A DNA stretch of 43,194 bases from Hyphomicrobium sp. (GCA_019748215.1 JAIEPV010000071.1:1-43194), one strand, 5' to 3'; positions 16,589 to 24,355 are shown, numbered from the stretch's first letter. Numbers and translations: made by a program. The notes: generated from the sequence alone by a model not told the origin.

Positions 16589-16825
16589 ATGACGACACCA
16601 TCCAACAAACCAACCCATCGCGCTTATGCCGTCACCAAACGCGGCGAGAAATCCCGCTGGCAAGAAATCGGCGCTGCCTGGGCGCACAAGGACGGCAAGG
16701 GCTTCAACCTCAAGCTCGACTATCTGCCGCTCAATGGGGCCGAACTGGTGCTGCGTGTCCCGGATGCCGCCGAAGCGGCCACCGCCGATGAAGCAACCGC
16801 TCCTGCAAACGAAGGAGGCTTCTAA
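16589..16825 (+). CDS. Small hypothetical protein, paralogue of 20227-20454
   Basis: The 78-residue ORF has an AAGGGT ribosome site and is first in the twelve-gene chain. Its core WAHKDGKGFNLKLDYLPLNG matches WPHKDGSGFNVKFKFNEAPA in the protein at 20227-20454, so the two are paralogues of one small beta-rich family. I remember such proteins as common in alphaproteobacterial mobile elements, always uncharacterised. The C-terminal tail is alanine-rich. Confidence 0.75.
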   Translation: MTTPSNKPTHRAYAVTKRGEKSRWQEIGAAWAHKDGKGFNLKLDYLPLNGAELVLRVPDAAEAATADEATAPANEGGF

Positions 16826-16989
16826 TGGGAACCGCAATCAACCACAGCTGCTTCGCGGATGATCGCTACCTCCTCGTGGACGACACCGACGAGGACGCAT
16901 CCCAACTCTTGACCGTCATCTGTGATGGCGATCCGCGCAGTAATCGCGGCTTCGATTTTGACGCTTACCGCAATGGAGGCAACCTATGA
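16825..16989 (+). CDS. Very small acidic hypothetical protein
   Basis: This 54-residue ORF is below the track cutoff. It starts at ATG 16825, sharing a base with the previous stop (TAATG) and following GAAGGAGG. It is acidic (LLVDDTDEDASQLL). It ends in TGA overlapping the next start. Real by arrangement; function unknown. Confidence 0.6.
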   Translation: MGTAINHSCFADDRYLLVDDTDEDASQLLTVICDGDPRSNRGFDFDAYRNGGNL

Positions 16990-17186
16990 CCGGCACTGCT
17001 GCCCTCATCACCCTCGAAAGGCGCCGCTATGCGGCGCTGATCGAGGCTCTGAAACTCGCCCGGTATGCCATCCTGCGTACCGGCCGCCGCTTCGACTGTC
17101 CACCGCACGATCAATATTCGGTCGCGCACACCATCGATGTCGCCATCGCTGATGCCACGCGCGCAGATTGCGAGGTGCGCTCATGA
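16986..17186 (+). CDS. Small hypothetical protein
   Basis: The 66-residue ORF has an ATGA overlap with its upstream neighbour. It is helical, with LERRRYAALIEALKLARYAI in the N-terminal half and VAHTIDVAIADATRADCE near the end. It looks like a two-helix protein. No known motif. Confidence 0.6.
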   Translation: MTGTAALITLERRRYAALIEALKLARYAILRTGRRFDCPPHDQYSVAHTIDVAIADATRADCEVRS

Positions 17187-17377
17187 GCAAGCAACGCGAA
17201 TATCTGGTCGCCATCCCTGCCCATTCGAACATGCGTATCTGGGTCGCTGCCGCCAACAAGAAATCGGCCCGCGTGAAAGCCGAAGGCATTTGGCATCACA
17301 ACGATGACGCCTTCGTCTGCAACGGCGGCGATATCGACAGCATTGATGTTCTCGACTCGCGCGAGGTGCGCTCATGA
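17183..17377 (+). CDS. Small hypothetical protein
   Basis: The protein has 64 residues from ATG 17183; the track starts five codons earlier, inside the previous gene. It is beta-rich (EYLVAIPAHSNMRIWVAAAN) and overlaps both neighbours by ATGA. Function unknown. Confidence 0.6.
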   Translation: MSKQREYLVAIPAHSNMRIWVAAANKKSARVKAEGIWHHNDDAFVCNGGDIDSIDVLDSREVRS

Positions 17378-17700
17378 GCATCACCACTTGTCCGACCTGC
17401 ACTAACGACACGCACTGGTCATGGATTGAAGCCTTCGACAAATTCGGCTTCTGCGATGGCGATGGACTCGTCATGACGGAACACGTGGCCGATGCCTTGC
17501 GGGGGCATGGTTACACAGTCACGGTCGAACCCTGGGGATGTCACAACGTCACCATCACGTCGATCAAAACCAAGAAGGGCAAGGAACTCATCCCGGCCCG
17601 CACCAATCTTGGCTACGACGACCCGCTCGACTATCTGCCCAGACGCATCATCAAAATGCTCGACGAAGCATTTCCCGAGTGCGGGGAGGTGGAGCCATGA
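17374..17700 (+). CDS. Small hypothetical protein with N-terminal CxxC
   Basis: The 108-residue ORF has ATGA overlaps at both ends. It starts MSITTCPTCTNDTHWSW; the CPTC plus later Cys/His could bind zinc. The middle (VADALRGHGYTVTVEPWGCH) looks alpha/beta. Function unknown. Confidence 0.6.
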   Translation: MSITTCPTCTNDTHWSWIEAFDKFGFCDGDGLVMTEHVADALRGHGYTVTVEPWGCHNVTITSIKTKKGKELIPARTNLGYDDPLDYLPRRIIKMLDEAFPECGEVEP

Positions 17701-18374
17701 TGCACTCCTGTATTATCATCGGTGCAACTCCGCGCAGCCCGCGAAGCGGGTTGCCTCCGACACCCCGCAGTATTCCGCGGCGCATCCCCAATGAGTTCTA
17801 TCCGACACCGCCCGAGGCAACGCGCGCGTTGCTGTCGGTCGAACGGTTCGATGGATCAATCTGGGAACCCGCGTGCGGGGAGGGCGCCATCGCCAATGTC
17901 CTCTCGGACACCGGGCACAAAGTGGTCGCAACCGACCTCGTCGAGTACGGGTTTGGTGTATCGGGAATCGACTTCCTGAAGGAACTGCGTCCGCGCGCCA
18001 AACATATCGTGACCAATCCCCCTTACGGGTCCGGATTGGCCGATGCGTTTGCAGAAAAGGCGCTCGGCTTCGCAGCCCAAACGGGGGGCATGGTCGCGAT
18101 GCTTCTTAACATGGCTTCGCTGTCGCATCGCCGCCGCACATCGTGGTGGAAGGAGAAACCGCCCGCGCGGCTCTATGCCATCGATGACATCGTCTGCTGG
18201 CCCTCGCATCGCTACGGGCCGGCGCCGGAGTATTTCACGAAGCACCGCTACATCTGGGCGGTCTGGACCCCGAACCACAAAGGCCCTTCGGCCTTCTGGT
18301 GGTTGTCTGCTGCGGAGTTCCGCAACGGCCAATCTTCTCACAACAACAACAACAAGAAAAGGAGAACCACATGA
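17697..18374 (+). CDS. SAM-dependent DNA-methylase-like protein
   Basis: The protein has 225 residues from ATG 17697, an ATGA overlap; the track start at 17538 lies inside the preceding gene. The SAM-binding motif I EPACGEGAI is at residues 57-65. The catalytic motif IV NPPY (IVTNPPYGSGLADAF) is near 105-119, typical of N6-adenine or N4-cytosine amino-methyltransferases. An FYPTPPEATRALL lead-in precedes it, as in phage and plasmid orphan methylases. No target-recognition domain is evident and no partner restriction enzyme is adjacent. It probably methylates element or host DNA to evade restriction or to regulate. The C-terminal asparagine run (SSHNNNNKKRR) is low-complexity. Confidence 0.8.
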   Translation: MMHSCIIIGATPRSPRSGLPPTPRSIPRRIPNEFYPTPPEATRALLSVERFDGSIWEPACGEGAIANVLSDTGHKVVATDLVEYGFGVSGIDFLKELRPRAKHIVTNPPYGSGLADAFAEKALGFAAQTGGMVAMLLNMASLSHRRRTSWWKEKPPARLYAIDDIVCWPSHRYGPAPEYFTKHRYIWAVWTPNHKGPSAFWWLSAAEFRNGQSSHNNNNKKRRTT

Positions 18375-18637
18375 AACCTGATCCATCCACGGCGGCCTTC
18401 GCCATGGCAATGGCGATGCATGCCAATCTGGCGGCTCTTGCCCATCAGCTGGCTGACGCCAGCAAGCTGGCCACGTCCGCACGCGATGCCATGGAAGCGC
18501 ACAATCGCAATCTGGCCATCGGCACCGTGCTGCCACTCGACCGCATTCTTCCAGAATGCGTCACGCTGCTGCGCAGCGTTCTGGCCCTGCAAAGCTGGCA
18601 CAATCAGTTGCCGACGCAGCAAGGCGGTGCCGCATGA
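18371..18637 (+). CDS. Small helical hypothetical protein
   Basis: The protein has 88 residues from ATG 18371, with AAAGGAG and an ATGA overlap; the track starts it 24 codons early. The first half is methionine/alanine-rich helix (FAMAMAMHANLAALAHQLAD). Function unknown. Confidence 0.65.
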   Translation: MKPDPSTAAFAMAMAMHANLAALAHQLADASKLATSARDAMEAHNRNLAIGTVLPLDRILPECVTLLRSVLALQSWHNQLPTQQGGAA

Positions 18638-18876
18638 GCAGCACTGTCACCAAACCGAACTGCGATTTGCGCAGCGAATACGACATGGCTTGCCCGAAAT
18701 GCCGGCAGGCCGAAGCCCTCTCCATCGAAATCACCTGTACGGCCACGCTGACGATCAATGGCACCGAGACTAACGGCGATCATTACTGGGATGAAACCTC
18801 ATCCTGCAGCTGCGATGAATGCGACCATCACGGTACTGCGGGAGAGTTTCGCATTGATGCCGACAAGGCGGTGTAA
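18634..18876 (+). CDS. Small zinc-ribbon-like protein
   Basis: The protein has 80 residues from ATG 18634 (ATGA overlap). ACPKCRQAEAL and CSCDECDHHG supply two Cys pairs spaced like a zinc ribbon. The between-pair sequence (SIEITCTATLTINGT) is beta. It is followed by a second protein of the same design, so these may be a tandem duplication. Likely nucleic-acid or protein binding; role unknown. Confidence 0.65.
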   Translation: MSSTVTKPNCDLRSEYDMACPKCRQAEALSIEITCTATLTINGTETNGDHYWDETSSCSCDECDHHGTAGEFRIDADKAV

Positions 18877-18878
18877 GC

Positions 18879-19094
18879 ATGACCCAGCCGCTTCTTAGAA
18901 ACTTCACCTGTCCCAAATGTCAGTGCAGTCGCGATTTCTACGTCGATGTTCTGGCAACCGTGCATGTGAGCGAAACAGCGCCCTGCCTGGCTGCCGACTA
19001 TTTTGCCGATGGCGATTTCACCTGCGTCTGTCTTAGCTGCGATTACGAAGGTAAAGTCTTCGAATTCACAAAGGCCGGGGAGGTGCAATCATGA
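18879..19094 (+). CDS. Small zinc-ribbon-like protein, possible duplicate of the previous gene
   Basis: The 71-residue ORF starts two bases after the previous stop. FTCPKCQCSRDFYVDVLATV and CVCLSCDYEGKVFEF give the same Cys-pair layout as the upstream protein, although overall identity is low. The last residues overlap the next start by ATGA. Confidence 0.65.
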   Translation: MTQPLLRNFTCPKCQCSRDFYVDVLATVHVSETAPCLAADYFADGDFTCVCLSCDYEGKVFEFTKAGEVQS

Positions 19095-19504
19095 CCCGGC
19101 ATCAGACTTTTCGCGTCATCGTCACCAAGAGTGAAATCTTTGAGATCGATCTTGCCGCCCGGGCTGAAGTCATTGCACTGACCCGCGCCGAGCGGCTTTG
19201 GGATGGCGGGATGCGCAGCCGCTTCGCCCGCGTCGATCGGCAGGAACGGGCGACCTTCGCCATCGACGAGCACGCAACTTCGCCTCTGCGCGACATCGCC
19301 AACGAGGATCGCGCCCGCTGGGCGAAAAAGGCCCTCCAGGCCTTTTCGCAGGAAACTGGGTCTGGCACGGGGCGCGAAGGGTTTTCCGACCTGCTGTGCG
19401 ATCTCGGGCATTATGCGCGCAGCGTCGGCCTCGATTTTGATGAGGAGTTCGAACGCGCCGCCAAAACGTGCGCGCTGGAAGTGGCCGAGGAGGTGCTGTC
19501 ATGA
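19091..19504 (+). CDS. Hypothetical protein
   Basis: The 137-residue ORF has ATGA overlaps on both sides. The N-terminal third is beta (TFRVIVTKSEIFEIDLAARA). The C-terminal half is helical and acidic (FDEEFERAAKTCALEVAEEV). No motif is recognised. It resembles small element proteins with no assigned role. Confidence 0.6.
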   Translation: MTRHQTFRVIVTKSEIFEIDLAARAEVIALTRAERLWDGGMRSRFARVDRQERATFAIDEHATSPLRDIANEDRARWAKKALQAFSQETGSGTGREGFSDLLCDLGHYARSVGLDFDEEFERAAKTCALEVAEEVLS

Positions 19505-19716
19505 GCACTTCGCTCGACACCCTTTTGGAGACGATCGCCCGTGAGGTGCTCAATATCCCGAAATTGGCCACGCGCGGCCGCGATGCGCTCGATTTCCATG
19601 ACGTCGGTGTCGTTTCGCTAAAGCGCGCACTGGCGCGCGCCTACGCCGCCGGCTGTGAGGCCACCGCCAAACAGCTCGTCACCTCACTCACCTTCAGCAA
19701 AGGAGACCGGCCATAA
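19501..19716 (+). CDS. Small helical protein (DUF6900-like)
   Basis: The protein has 71 residues from ATG 19501. The pattern LLETIAREVLNIPKLATRGR followed by DALDFHDVGVVSLKRAL matches, from memory, small plasmid proteins carrying DUF6900; I could not verify this. It is helical throughout. Function unknown. It shares the final A of its stop with the next ATG. Confidence 0.65.
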   Translation: MSTSLDTLLETIAREVLNIPKLATRGRDALDFHDVGVVSLKRALARAYAAGCEATAKQLVTSLTFSKGDRP

Positions 19717-20015
19717 TGAAAGGAACAACATCACCATCGCCTACACGCCCGTCCAAGCAAAGCATAAGATACGACCGCTGGGAGACGTTCGAGCGACGCT
19801 TTGGACCACTGCCGGCGCCGGACCACGACCTTCTCTGGGAAGTAGGGCAGGTGCCATCTGGTGCCGACTACCGGTATTGGTGGACGGTGCTGGACTGCGA
19901 GGGGCGTTTCTATCTCTCGCCGGGGTTCCGTTTCGTCAACCGCTTCGCGTTCGTGCGTTGCGCGCGGCCGTGGACGGACGACGATTTAGAGCAGCCGCTC
20001 TACCGGTACGATTGA
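19716..20015 (+). CDS. Small aromatic-rich hypothetical protein, last of the chained operon
   Basis: The 99-residue ORF starts at the TAATG junction. After a disordered Ser/Pro/Thr start it is rich in Tyr, Trp, Phe and Arg (SGADYRYWWTVLDCEGRFYL). It looks like a small beta protein. Function unknown. Confidence 0.55.
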   Translation: MKGTTSPSPTRPSKQSIRYDRWETFERRFGPLPAPDHDLLWEVGQVPSGADYRYWWTVLDCEGRFYLSPGFRFVNRFAFVRCARPWTDDDLEQPLYRYD

Positions 20016-20160
20016 TGGTTTTGCTTCACGTTCAATTCTTATCGGGATACGCCTCGCGCGCCGGCCGTCAAGCCCTTCGCAAGCGCGCACAAGGGTGCTG
20101 CGCTAGCGAAGCCGGAGGCCAAGGGGCATTGACTGCCGCCGCTAGCGAGGCGTGAAAGTT

Positions 20161-20216
20161 CCACCATGTCATTTATGCGAGGCGCGCTTCGCTAACTCGC
20201 ACAAATAACATGATGG
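20161..20216. repeat. Long imperfect inverted repeat upstream of 20227
   Basis: Arms of 21 bases (20161-20181 and 20196-20216) match at 18 positions around a 14-base loop. In the inner 17 pairs the two mismatches would be G-U pairs in a minus-strand RNA. It lies in the 210-base gap between the chained operon and the next gene and ends at the GGAG of that gene. It could be a terminator without a U tract, a regulatory hairpin, or part of the transfer region. Confidence 0.6.
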
Positions 20217-20226
20217 AGAACCCGCA

Positions 20227-20454
20227 ATGACCACCTCGCCGACAACCACAAAAAACTTGCCGACGCTCAAGATTTACCGCGTCATCAAAGGCCGCACCAA
20301 TTTGGACAAGGACATCTGGACACCCGTCGCCGTCTGTTGGCCGCACAAGGACGGCAGCGGCTTCAACGTCAAATTCAAGTTCAACGAAGCCCCCGCGAAT
20401 GGCGGCGAGTACGTCATGCGGCCCGACACACCGAAACCCGCACATTCGGCATAG
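20227..20454 (+). CDS. Small hypothetical protein, paralogue of 16589-16825
   Basis: The 75-residue ORF is preceded by GGAG. The core WPHKDGSGFNVKFKFNEAPA aligns with the paralogue at the head of the chained operon. Probably a small beta-barrel or beta-hairpin protein; function unknown. Confidence 0.75.
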   Translation: MTTSPTTTKNLPTLKIYRVIKGRTNLDKDIWTPVAVCWPHKDGSGFNVKFKFNEAPANGGEYVMRPDTPKPAHSA

Positions 20455-20463
20455 GGGGCAACC

Positions 20464-20730
20464 ATGACAGCAAGTACCTCAACAACAGCAATCCGCCCCG
20501 CATCATGGCATCGTAGAGGCCACGACTGGCACCTCATTGGCGCAGGCCATATCTATGCCCGCATCGACCGTGATGGCCGCCGCTGGCTCTGCTACGCTAT
20601 CGACGATAGCGGAGACGACACTTTTCTCGGTCAGGCTCGAAGCCTTGCCAATGGCAAGGCACATCTCTCCCTACGCTTCGCACCTCGCCTGCCGTCCGAC
20701 GTCATTGCGAATGAGGTCGCGCCGATGTGA
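20464..20730 (+). CDS. Small hypothetical protein
   Basis: The 88-residue ORF starts nine bases after the previous stop, with GGGGG upstream. It has WHRRGHDWHLIGAGHIYARI followed by RDGRRWLCYAIDD, a small beta-sheet pattern. It is co-directional with the previous gene. Function unknown. Confidence 0.55.
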   Translation: MTASTSTTAIRPASWHRRGHDWHLIGAGHIYARIDRDGRRWLCYAIDDSGDDTFLGQARSLANGKAHLSLRFAPRLPSDVIANEVAPM

Positions 20731-20779
20731 TAGGGCACCTGCCTACCCGTCATTGTCTGCAACTGAATGCAAAGAACAC

Positions 20780-21378
20780 GCTATCTTCTTGATGGCGCGT
20801 GGTGGCGCAATCGCGCATGAAAAAACATCTTTGAATTTCAAAGGCGGATAATTGCGACATCATCTTGATGGCTCCAAGATAATTAGATGGAAGCAAGGTA
20901 ATACCTTCCTGATACAAAGCTCGTGGCAATATGAACGCTCACTTTCCACCTCCCGCATTCAAGACGCGTGCATTTTGAAAGCTGCTTGATTGCTTCATGG
21001 CAGATAGTTGATAGCACCTTCATGCCTCATTTATTTCCGCCGTGCAAAGCCTTTGGCGAGTTTTTCGCTAAATGCCCGATAGCATCCTGATGGCATAGGA
21101 ACCTCTCGTCTGCCGGCCATCGTCAGTCTGCTCGCGGCGCGGAAATAGCCTGCGCATCCTCATCAATTGTGCAGCCCAGCCGAGCAAGACATGGCGCGTC
21201 CAGCCAGCGTCAGGCATCCAGCAGCGCACCAGTCACACACGACCCGCGTCTCAATATCACACCGTTATTCATTGGAGTGGCAAGCGAAACTCTAAACGCA
21301 GCCTTTCGACAGAATGGACAGTGTTTCCAGACCTCGTGGCGGCTCAAGTCTAAATTACCTGCTATCACCTTGATGTTT
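20780..21378. repeat. Seven degenerate 17-18 bp direct repeats in a gene-free region
   Basis: Copies start near 20780, 20856, 20899, 20986, 21010, 21078 and 21361, with approximate consensus GATAKCAYCTTGATGGC. The best are GACATCATCTTGATGGC, GATAGCATCCTGATGGC and GCTATCACCTTGATG. Spacing is irregular. The 800 bases from 20731 to 21552 have no convincing gene and end at the probable oriT. The consensus also resembles the TGATATCACGTTGATT element at the transfer-gene promoters. Confidence 0.55.
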
Positions 21379-21429
21379 TCTTATTCAGATTGGTCAATGG
21401 CATTTATTCTTCAGTAGCGCGGAAGGGGT

Positions 21430-21484
21430 AGCAAGATGGGTTTTCGTTACACGAAAACGCGCCGCTAAAAACGGCTCATCTTGT
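21430..21484. other. oriT: Probable origin of transfer (oriT)
   Basis: GTTTTCGT-TAC-ACGAAAAC (21440-21458) is a perfect 8-base stem with a 3-base loop, followed directly by GCGCCGCTAAAAACGG. It is nested inside CAAGATG/CATCTTG arms (21432 and 21477). A short inverted repeat next to a GCGCC-type stretch, about 100 bases upstream of mobC and the relaxase, is the usual layout of a mobilization origin. The nick site cannot be read reliably. Confidence 0.6.
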
Positions 21485-21485
21485 T

Positions 21486-21516
21486 GGGGCTACGGACCTG
21501 AAAGGTCCCGCGCCCC
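21486..21516. promoter_or_regulatory. Strong hairpin upstream of mobC
   Basis: GGGGC-TAC-GGACCT-GAA-AGGTCC-CGC-GCCCC forms an 11-pair stem with a symmetric internal bulge. It lies between oriT and the mobC ribosome site (GGAGGAG). It could limit mobC/relaxase expression or act in termination during DNA transfer. Confidence 0.55.
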
Positions 21517-21552
21517 AAGCCCCCGGACGCTGCGCTCTGCTGGAGGAGTGCT

Positions 21553-21942
21553 ATGACCAAATCCAACATCCCGGCGAAAGTCGAGCCCACTAAGGGTCGA
21601 CCGAAAGCAGCACGTGTCAAAGATCACTGGATCAGTTTCCGGGTGACGGCGGAAGAGCATTTCCAACTTATCGACAAGGCAGAACGCAGCGGGATGGTTC
21701 CCGGCGACTATGCCCGGTCGCGTGCGCTGCGTGGTATCGCACGGTCGAAGAAGTCCGCGCCGGCAACGGCGCCGATCTTTGGCGATGATACACGCGCCGT
21801 GTTCCACGAACTTCGCAAGCAGGGCGTCAACCTCAATCAGATCGCCCACCACTGCAACCGCAACCAAGTGCCGCCACCCCTTGAAGTGAGCGAACTGGCC
21901 AAGGTCATCATGGCACTCTGGGAAAGGCTGCTGCGGTCATGA
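21553..21942 (+). CDS. mobC: MobC-family mobilization accessory protein
   Basis: The 129-residue protein has a GGAGGAG ribosome site. It contains ISFRVTAEEHFQLIDKAERS followed by GDYARSRAL, and the family's C-terminal signature LRKQGVNLNQIAHHCNRN. MobC proteins bind oriT as part of the relaxosome and help open the strand for the relaxase. The relaxase start overlaps its stop by ATGA, so the pair is coupled. Confidence 0.9.
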   Translation: MTKSNIPAKVEPTKGRPKAARVKDHWISFRVTAEEHFQLIDKAERSGMVPGDYARSRALRGIARSKKSAPATAPIFGDDTRAVFHELRKQGVNLNQIAHHCNRNQVPPPLEVSELAKVIMALWERLLRS

Positions 21943-23780
21943 TCATCCGCATCCAGGCCAACGGAGGTTCGTTTCGCGGCGCCGGGCTCTACTATCTGCA
22001 CGACAAATCCGGTGATCAGTCACTCGAAAAGCATCTGAAGCCGAAAACGGACGAGCGCGTCTGGTTCACCGACACGCGCAACTGTCTTGAACAGGACCCC
22101 GGCCGCGCGCTCGAAGAAATGTGGCGCACGGCCGAGGATCAGGCGTACCTGAAGATGCAAGCCGGAGTGAAGCGGGGCGGCCGCGTTTGCGAAGACCCGA
22201 CCAAGACGCTGTCGATGTCATGGCACAAGGATGACCGGCCAACTCCGGAGCATATGGTGGAAGCCGCCGATGCGTTGATGAAGCACTTGGGCTGGGATGC
22301 GCATCAGGCTATCTATGTCGGCCACAACGACACCGAGCACCGACATATCCACGTAATCCTCAATCGTGTGAATCCGGACAACGGACGCACCCTCGACGAT
22401 TACCGGGAGCAGAAGCGTGCGCAATCCTGGGCGTTGCAATATGAACGTCAGCAAGACCAGGTTCGCTGCGAACAGCGCGAGATCAATGCCGCCCGTGAGG
22501 CGGGCAGGGCAGAACACCGTCAACAGGAGGCCGCGAAGACGAACGAGCACGTGAGCGGCGTGACGCACGACATCCCGGCGGAACGCGCACCGATGGAAAC
22601 GCCAGCGCCATTGCTCGCCCGCGCCGCCAACGATCACCTGCCCCACAACGTCATCATGCTGTCGCGCCCGCACGAGCAGGAATTCGCCGCCCAAGAACAA
22701 CTGCGTCAGGCGAACGACGCCAACACGCGCGCCGAGCACGCAGTCGAACAAAAATCAGAACTGAAGGACCAGCAGCGCGCCGAACGGGAAGCGTTCTTCA
22801 ACGACGGCGCCAAGCTGTTCAAGGCAACGCGCCACGCCGCCTATGACGAGGTACGCCTGGAGTACAAGGCTGAGTGGCGGCAGTTCTACAAAGACAGCGA
22901 CGCCGCACAGAAGTCGGCAAAGGCGAGTTCGGAGACGGCCATCGGACGTGCCTTCCACTTCGCGCGCGAGGGTCAATGGGATGCCGCCCGTGAGGCATTC
23001 GGGGATCGCGACAGCGTACGTGATGCCGTTGCCAAGGAGATGAGTGAGCGCAAGGCGGATGTGAAAGCCCGCCAGACCGAGGATCTCCGCGAGCGACAAC
23101 GCGATGCCTGCGATGCCCTGCGTGATGTCCGCGACGTGCAATACCAAGAGCTGCTGCAACGCCAGCGCGACGAACGCGCCGCGCTGCTAGCTGGCCAGAC
23201 GCTCGGCTCCCTCGGTATTGGCGTGGACCGCCACGCCAATGACGCTGCAAAGTCTTCGCCGGAGCGTGCCGCCAACGAGAACCTGGTGGTCGAGAGCAGT
23301 CCCGTTTTGCAACCGATCAGCGGGCAGCGGATTGAAGTTGCCCACGGCAATGCCAAGCCGCTGGAACAACAGGATGGCACAACGGTTGCGCCTCTGTTCC
23401 GACCGATCGAGCAATCGTTGGTGTCCGAAGCAGGCGGTGCCGTTGAAGTGCCGCAAATCGAGACGCCGCAGCAGGAGCCTATTGCGCCAATCCGTGGTGT
23501 CAGCGATCTCGTCGCCAATGGAATTGGCGGTGTGGCCAGTTACCTTGCCGATCAACTCGGCGAATTGTTCGCACCAACCCCGCCCGAAGTGCGTGAAGCG
23601 CAAGCTAAGGCAGATGCAAAGCAAGTGCCCGAACGGCCGGCGCAGCAAGACGACAAGGCTGCTGCATACGCCCGCATCATCGATAGCGCCGTTCGCCTCG
23701 CAGAAACCGAGCGCGCCCAGCAGGACGACGCCTATTGGAAGGAGCGGGATCGCGGGAAGGGCTTCGAGCGGGACCAATAG
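21939..23780 (+). CDS. mobA: Relaxase (MobA/VirD2-type mobilization nuclease)
   Basis: The protein has 613 residues. The catalytic Tyr candidates Y18/Y19 lie in FRGAGLYYLHD. The metal-binding histidine motif is HNDTEHRHIHVILNRV, with H129, H134, H136 and H138. The relaxase domain ends near residue 180. The rest is long charged helix (QQEAAKTNE, then repeated ER/AR/EQ stretches) with a hydrophobic patch near 525-545, probably used for recruitment to the coupling protein. It nicks oriT, stays covalently attached to the 5' end and is exported with it. Its overlap with mobC and the adjacent oriT make a complete MOB module. A primase or helicase domain is not seen. Confidence 0.92.
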   Translation: MIIRIQANGGSFRGAGLYYLHDKSGDQSLEKHLKPKTDERVWFTDTRNCLEQDPGRALEEMWRTAEDQAYLKMQAGVKRGGRVCEDPTKTLSMSWHKDDRPTPEHMVEAADALMKHLGWDAHQAIYVGHNDTEHRHIHVILNRVNPDNGRTLDDYREQKRAQSWALQYERQQDQVRCEQREINAAREAGRAEHRQQEAAKTNEHVSGVTHDIPAERAPMETPAPLLARAANDHLPHNVIMLSRPHEQEFAAQEQLRQANDANTRAEHAVEQKSELKDQQRAEREAFFNDGAKLFKATRHAAYDEVRLEYKAEWRQFYKDSDAAQKSAKASSETAIGRAFHFAREGQWDAAREAFGDRDSVRDAVAKEMSERKADVKARQTEDLRERQRDACDALRDVRDVQYQELLQRQRDERAALLAGQTLGSLGIGVDRHANDAAKSSPERAANENLVVESSPVLQPISGQRIEVAHGNAKPLEQQDGTTVAPLFRPIEQSLVSEAGGAVEVPQIETPQQEPIAPIRGVSDLVANGIGGVASYLADQLGELFAPTPPEVREAQAKADAKQVPERPAQQDDKAAAYARIIDSAVRLAETERAQQDDAYWKERDRGKGFERDQ

Positions 23781-24355
23781 CGGATACCCTGGGCAGGCCA
23801 AGCCAGGGCGTCCTCGAAAACCGTACGGCCGCCGATTTGAAATACGACCGACAAAGCTTCCGAAGCCGATGCCGTCGAGCCGTCATCGGTCTCCATGCGG
23901 CAGAACTACAGCTGCTCATCGCCAGCCAACGCGCTGCCCGGCGGGCCGTTATGCGATCAATACAAGCCACGCTGTCAGGCCGTCACGCCGGCGCCGTGGC
24001 CGCCATTGTCGCGAAATTCGCCGGCCGGCGCGCAGCGTTGGCGTCAGATGGAGGGCAGGGGCGGGCGGCGGTCCTGCAACAGATTTCGACCGAGGAAGCC
24101 CATGAACTGGCGCGTCTTGCTCTTGAGCATGCCGCCGAGAAGCGGGCGTTGCGTCGAACGGTGTTGGTGCCCTTGGCGGCCCGCCAGCGCTCGGTGCGTC
24201 GTAACCTACGCTGTCGCAACCGGCATCAGCGGATTGTGCTTGCCGTTCAACTCGAACCGCATCGTCTGCGTCGGCCGGCGTCAGTGACCCGCGTCCGGAA
24301 AGCGATCGTGGCGAGGCCTAGAGATCCCGTCTGCTTTGGTCGCCCTCGGACTTGA
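23735..24355 (+). CDS. Possible helical basic protein overlapping the relaxase end
   Basis: A 206-residue ORF begins inside the relaxase gene and continues 575 bases past it. The part after the relaxase stop looks protein-like: repeated alanine/arginine helices such as LQLLIASQRAARRAVMRSIQ and HELARLALEHAAEKRALRRT. The last 50 residues look like non-coding translation. No good start is visible near 23780. It may be a real relaxase-linked gene or a decayed extension of the relaxase. Confidence 0.4.
   Translation: MEGAGSREGLRAGPIADTLGRPSQGVLENRTAADLKYDRQSFRSRCRRAVIGLHAAELQLLIASQRAARRAVMRSIQATLSGRHAGAVAAIVAKFAGRRAALASDGGQGRAAVLQQISTEEAHELARLALEHAAEKRALRRTVLVPLAARQRSVRRNLRCRNRHQRIVLAVQLEPHRLRRPASVTRVRKAIVARPRDPVCFGRPRT

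Noticed and set aside
20780-21378. Possible CRISPR array
   Set aside because: Repeats are degenerate, 17-18 bases long and unevenly spaced (24-283 bases). There are no cas genes in the window.
21169-21417. 82-residue ORF in the repeat region
   Set aside because: No ribosome site, non-protein-like composition, and it overlaps the degenerate repeat copies.
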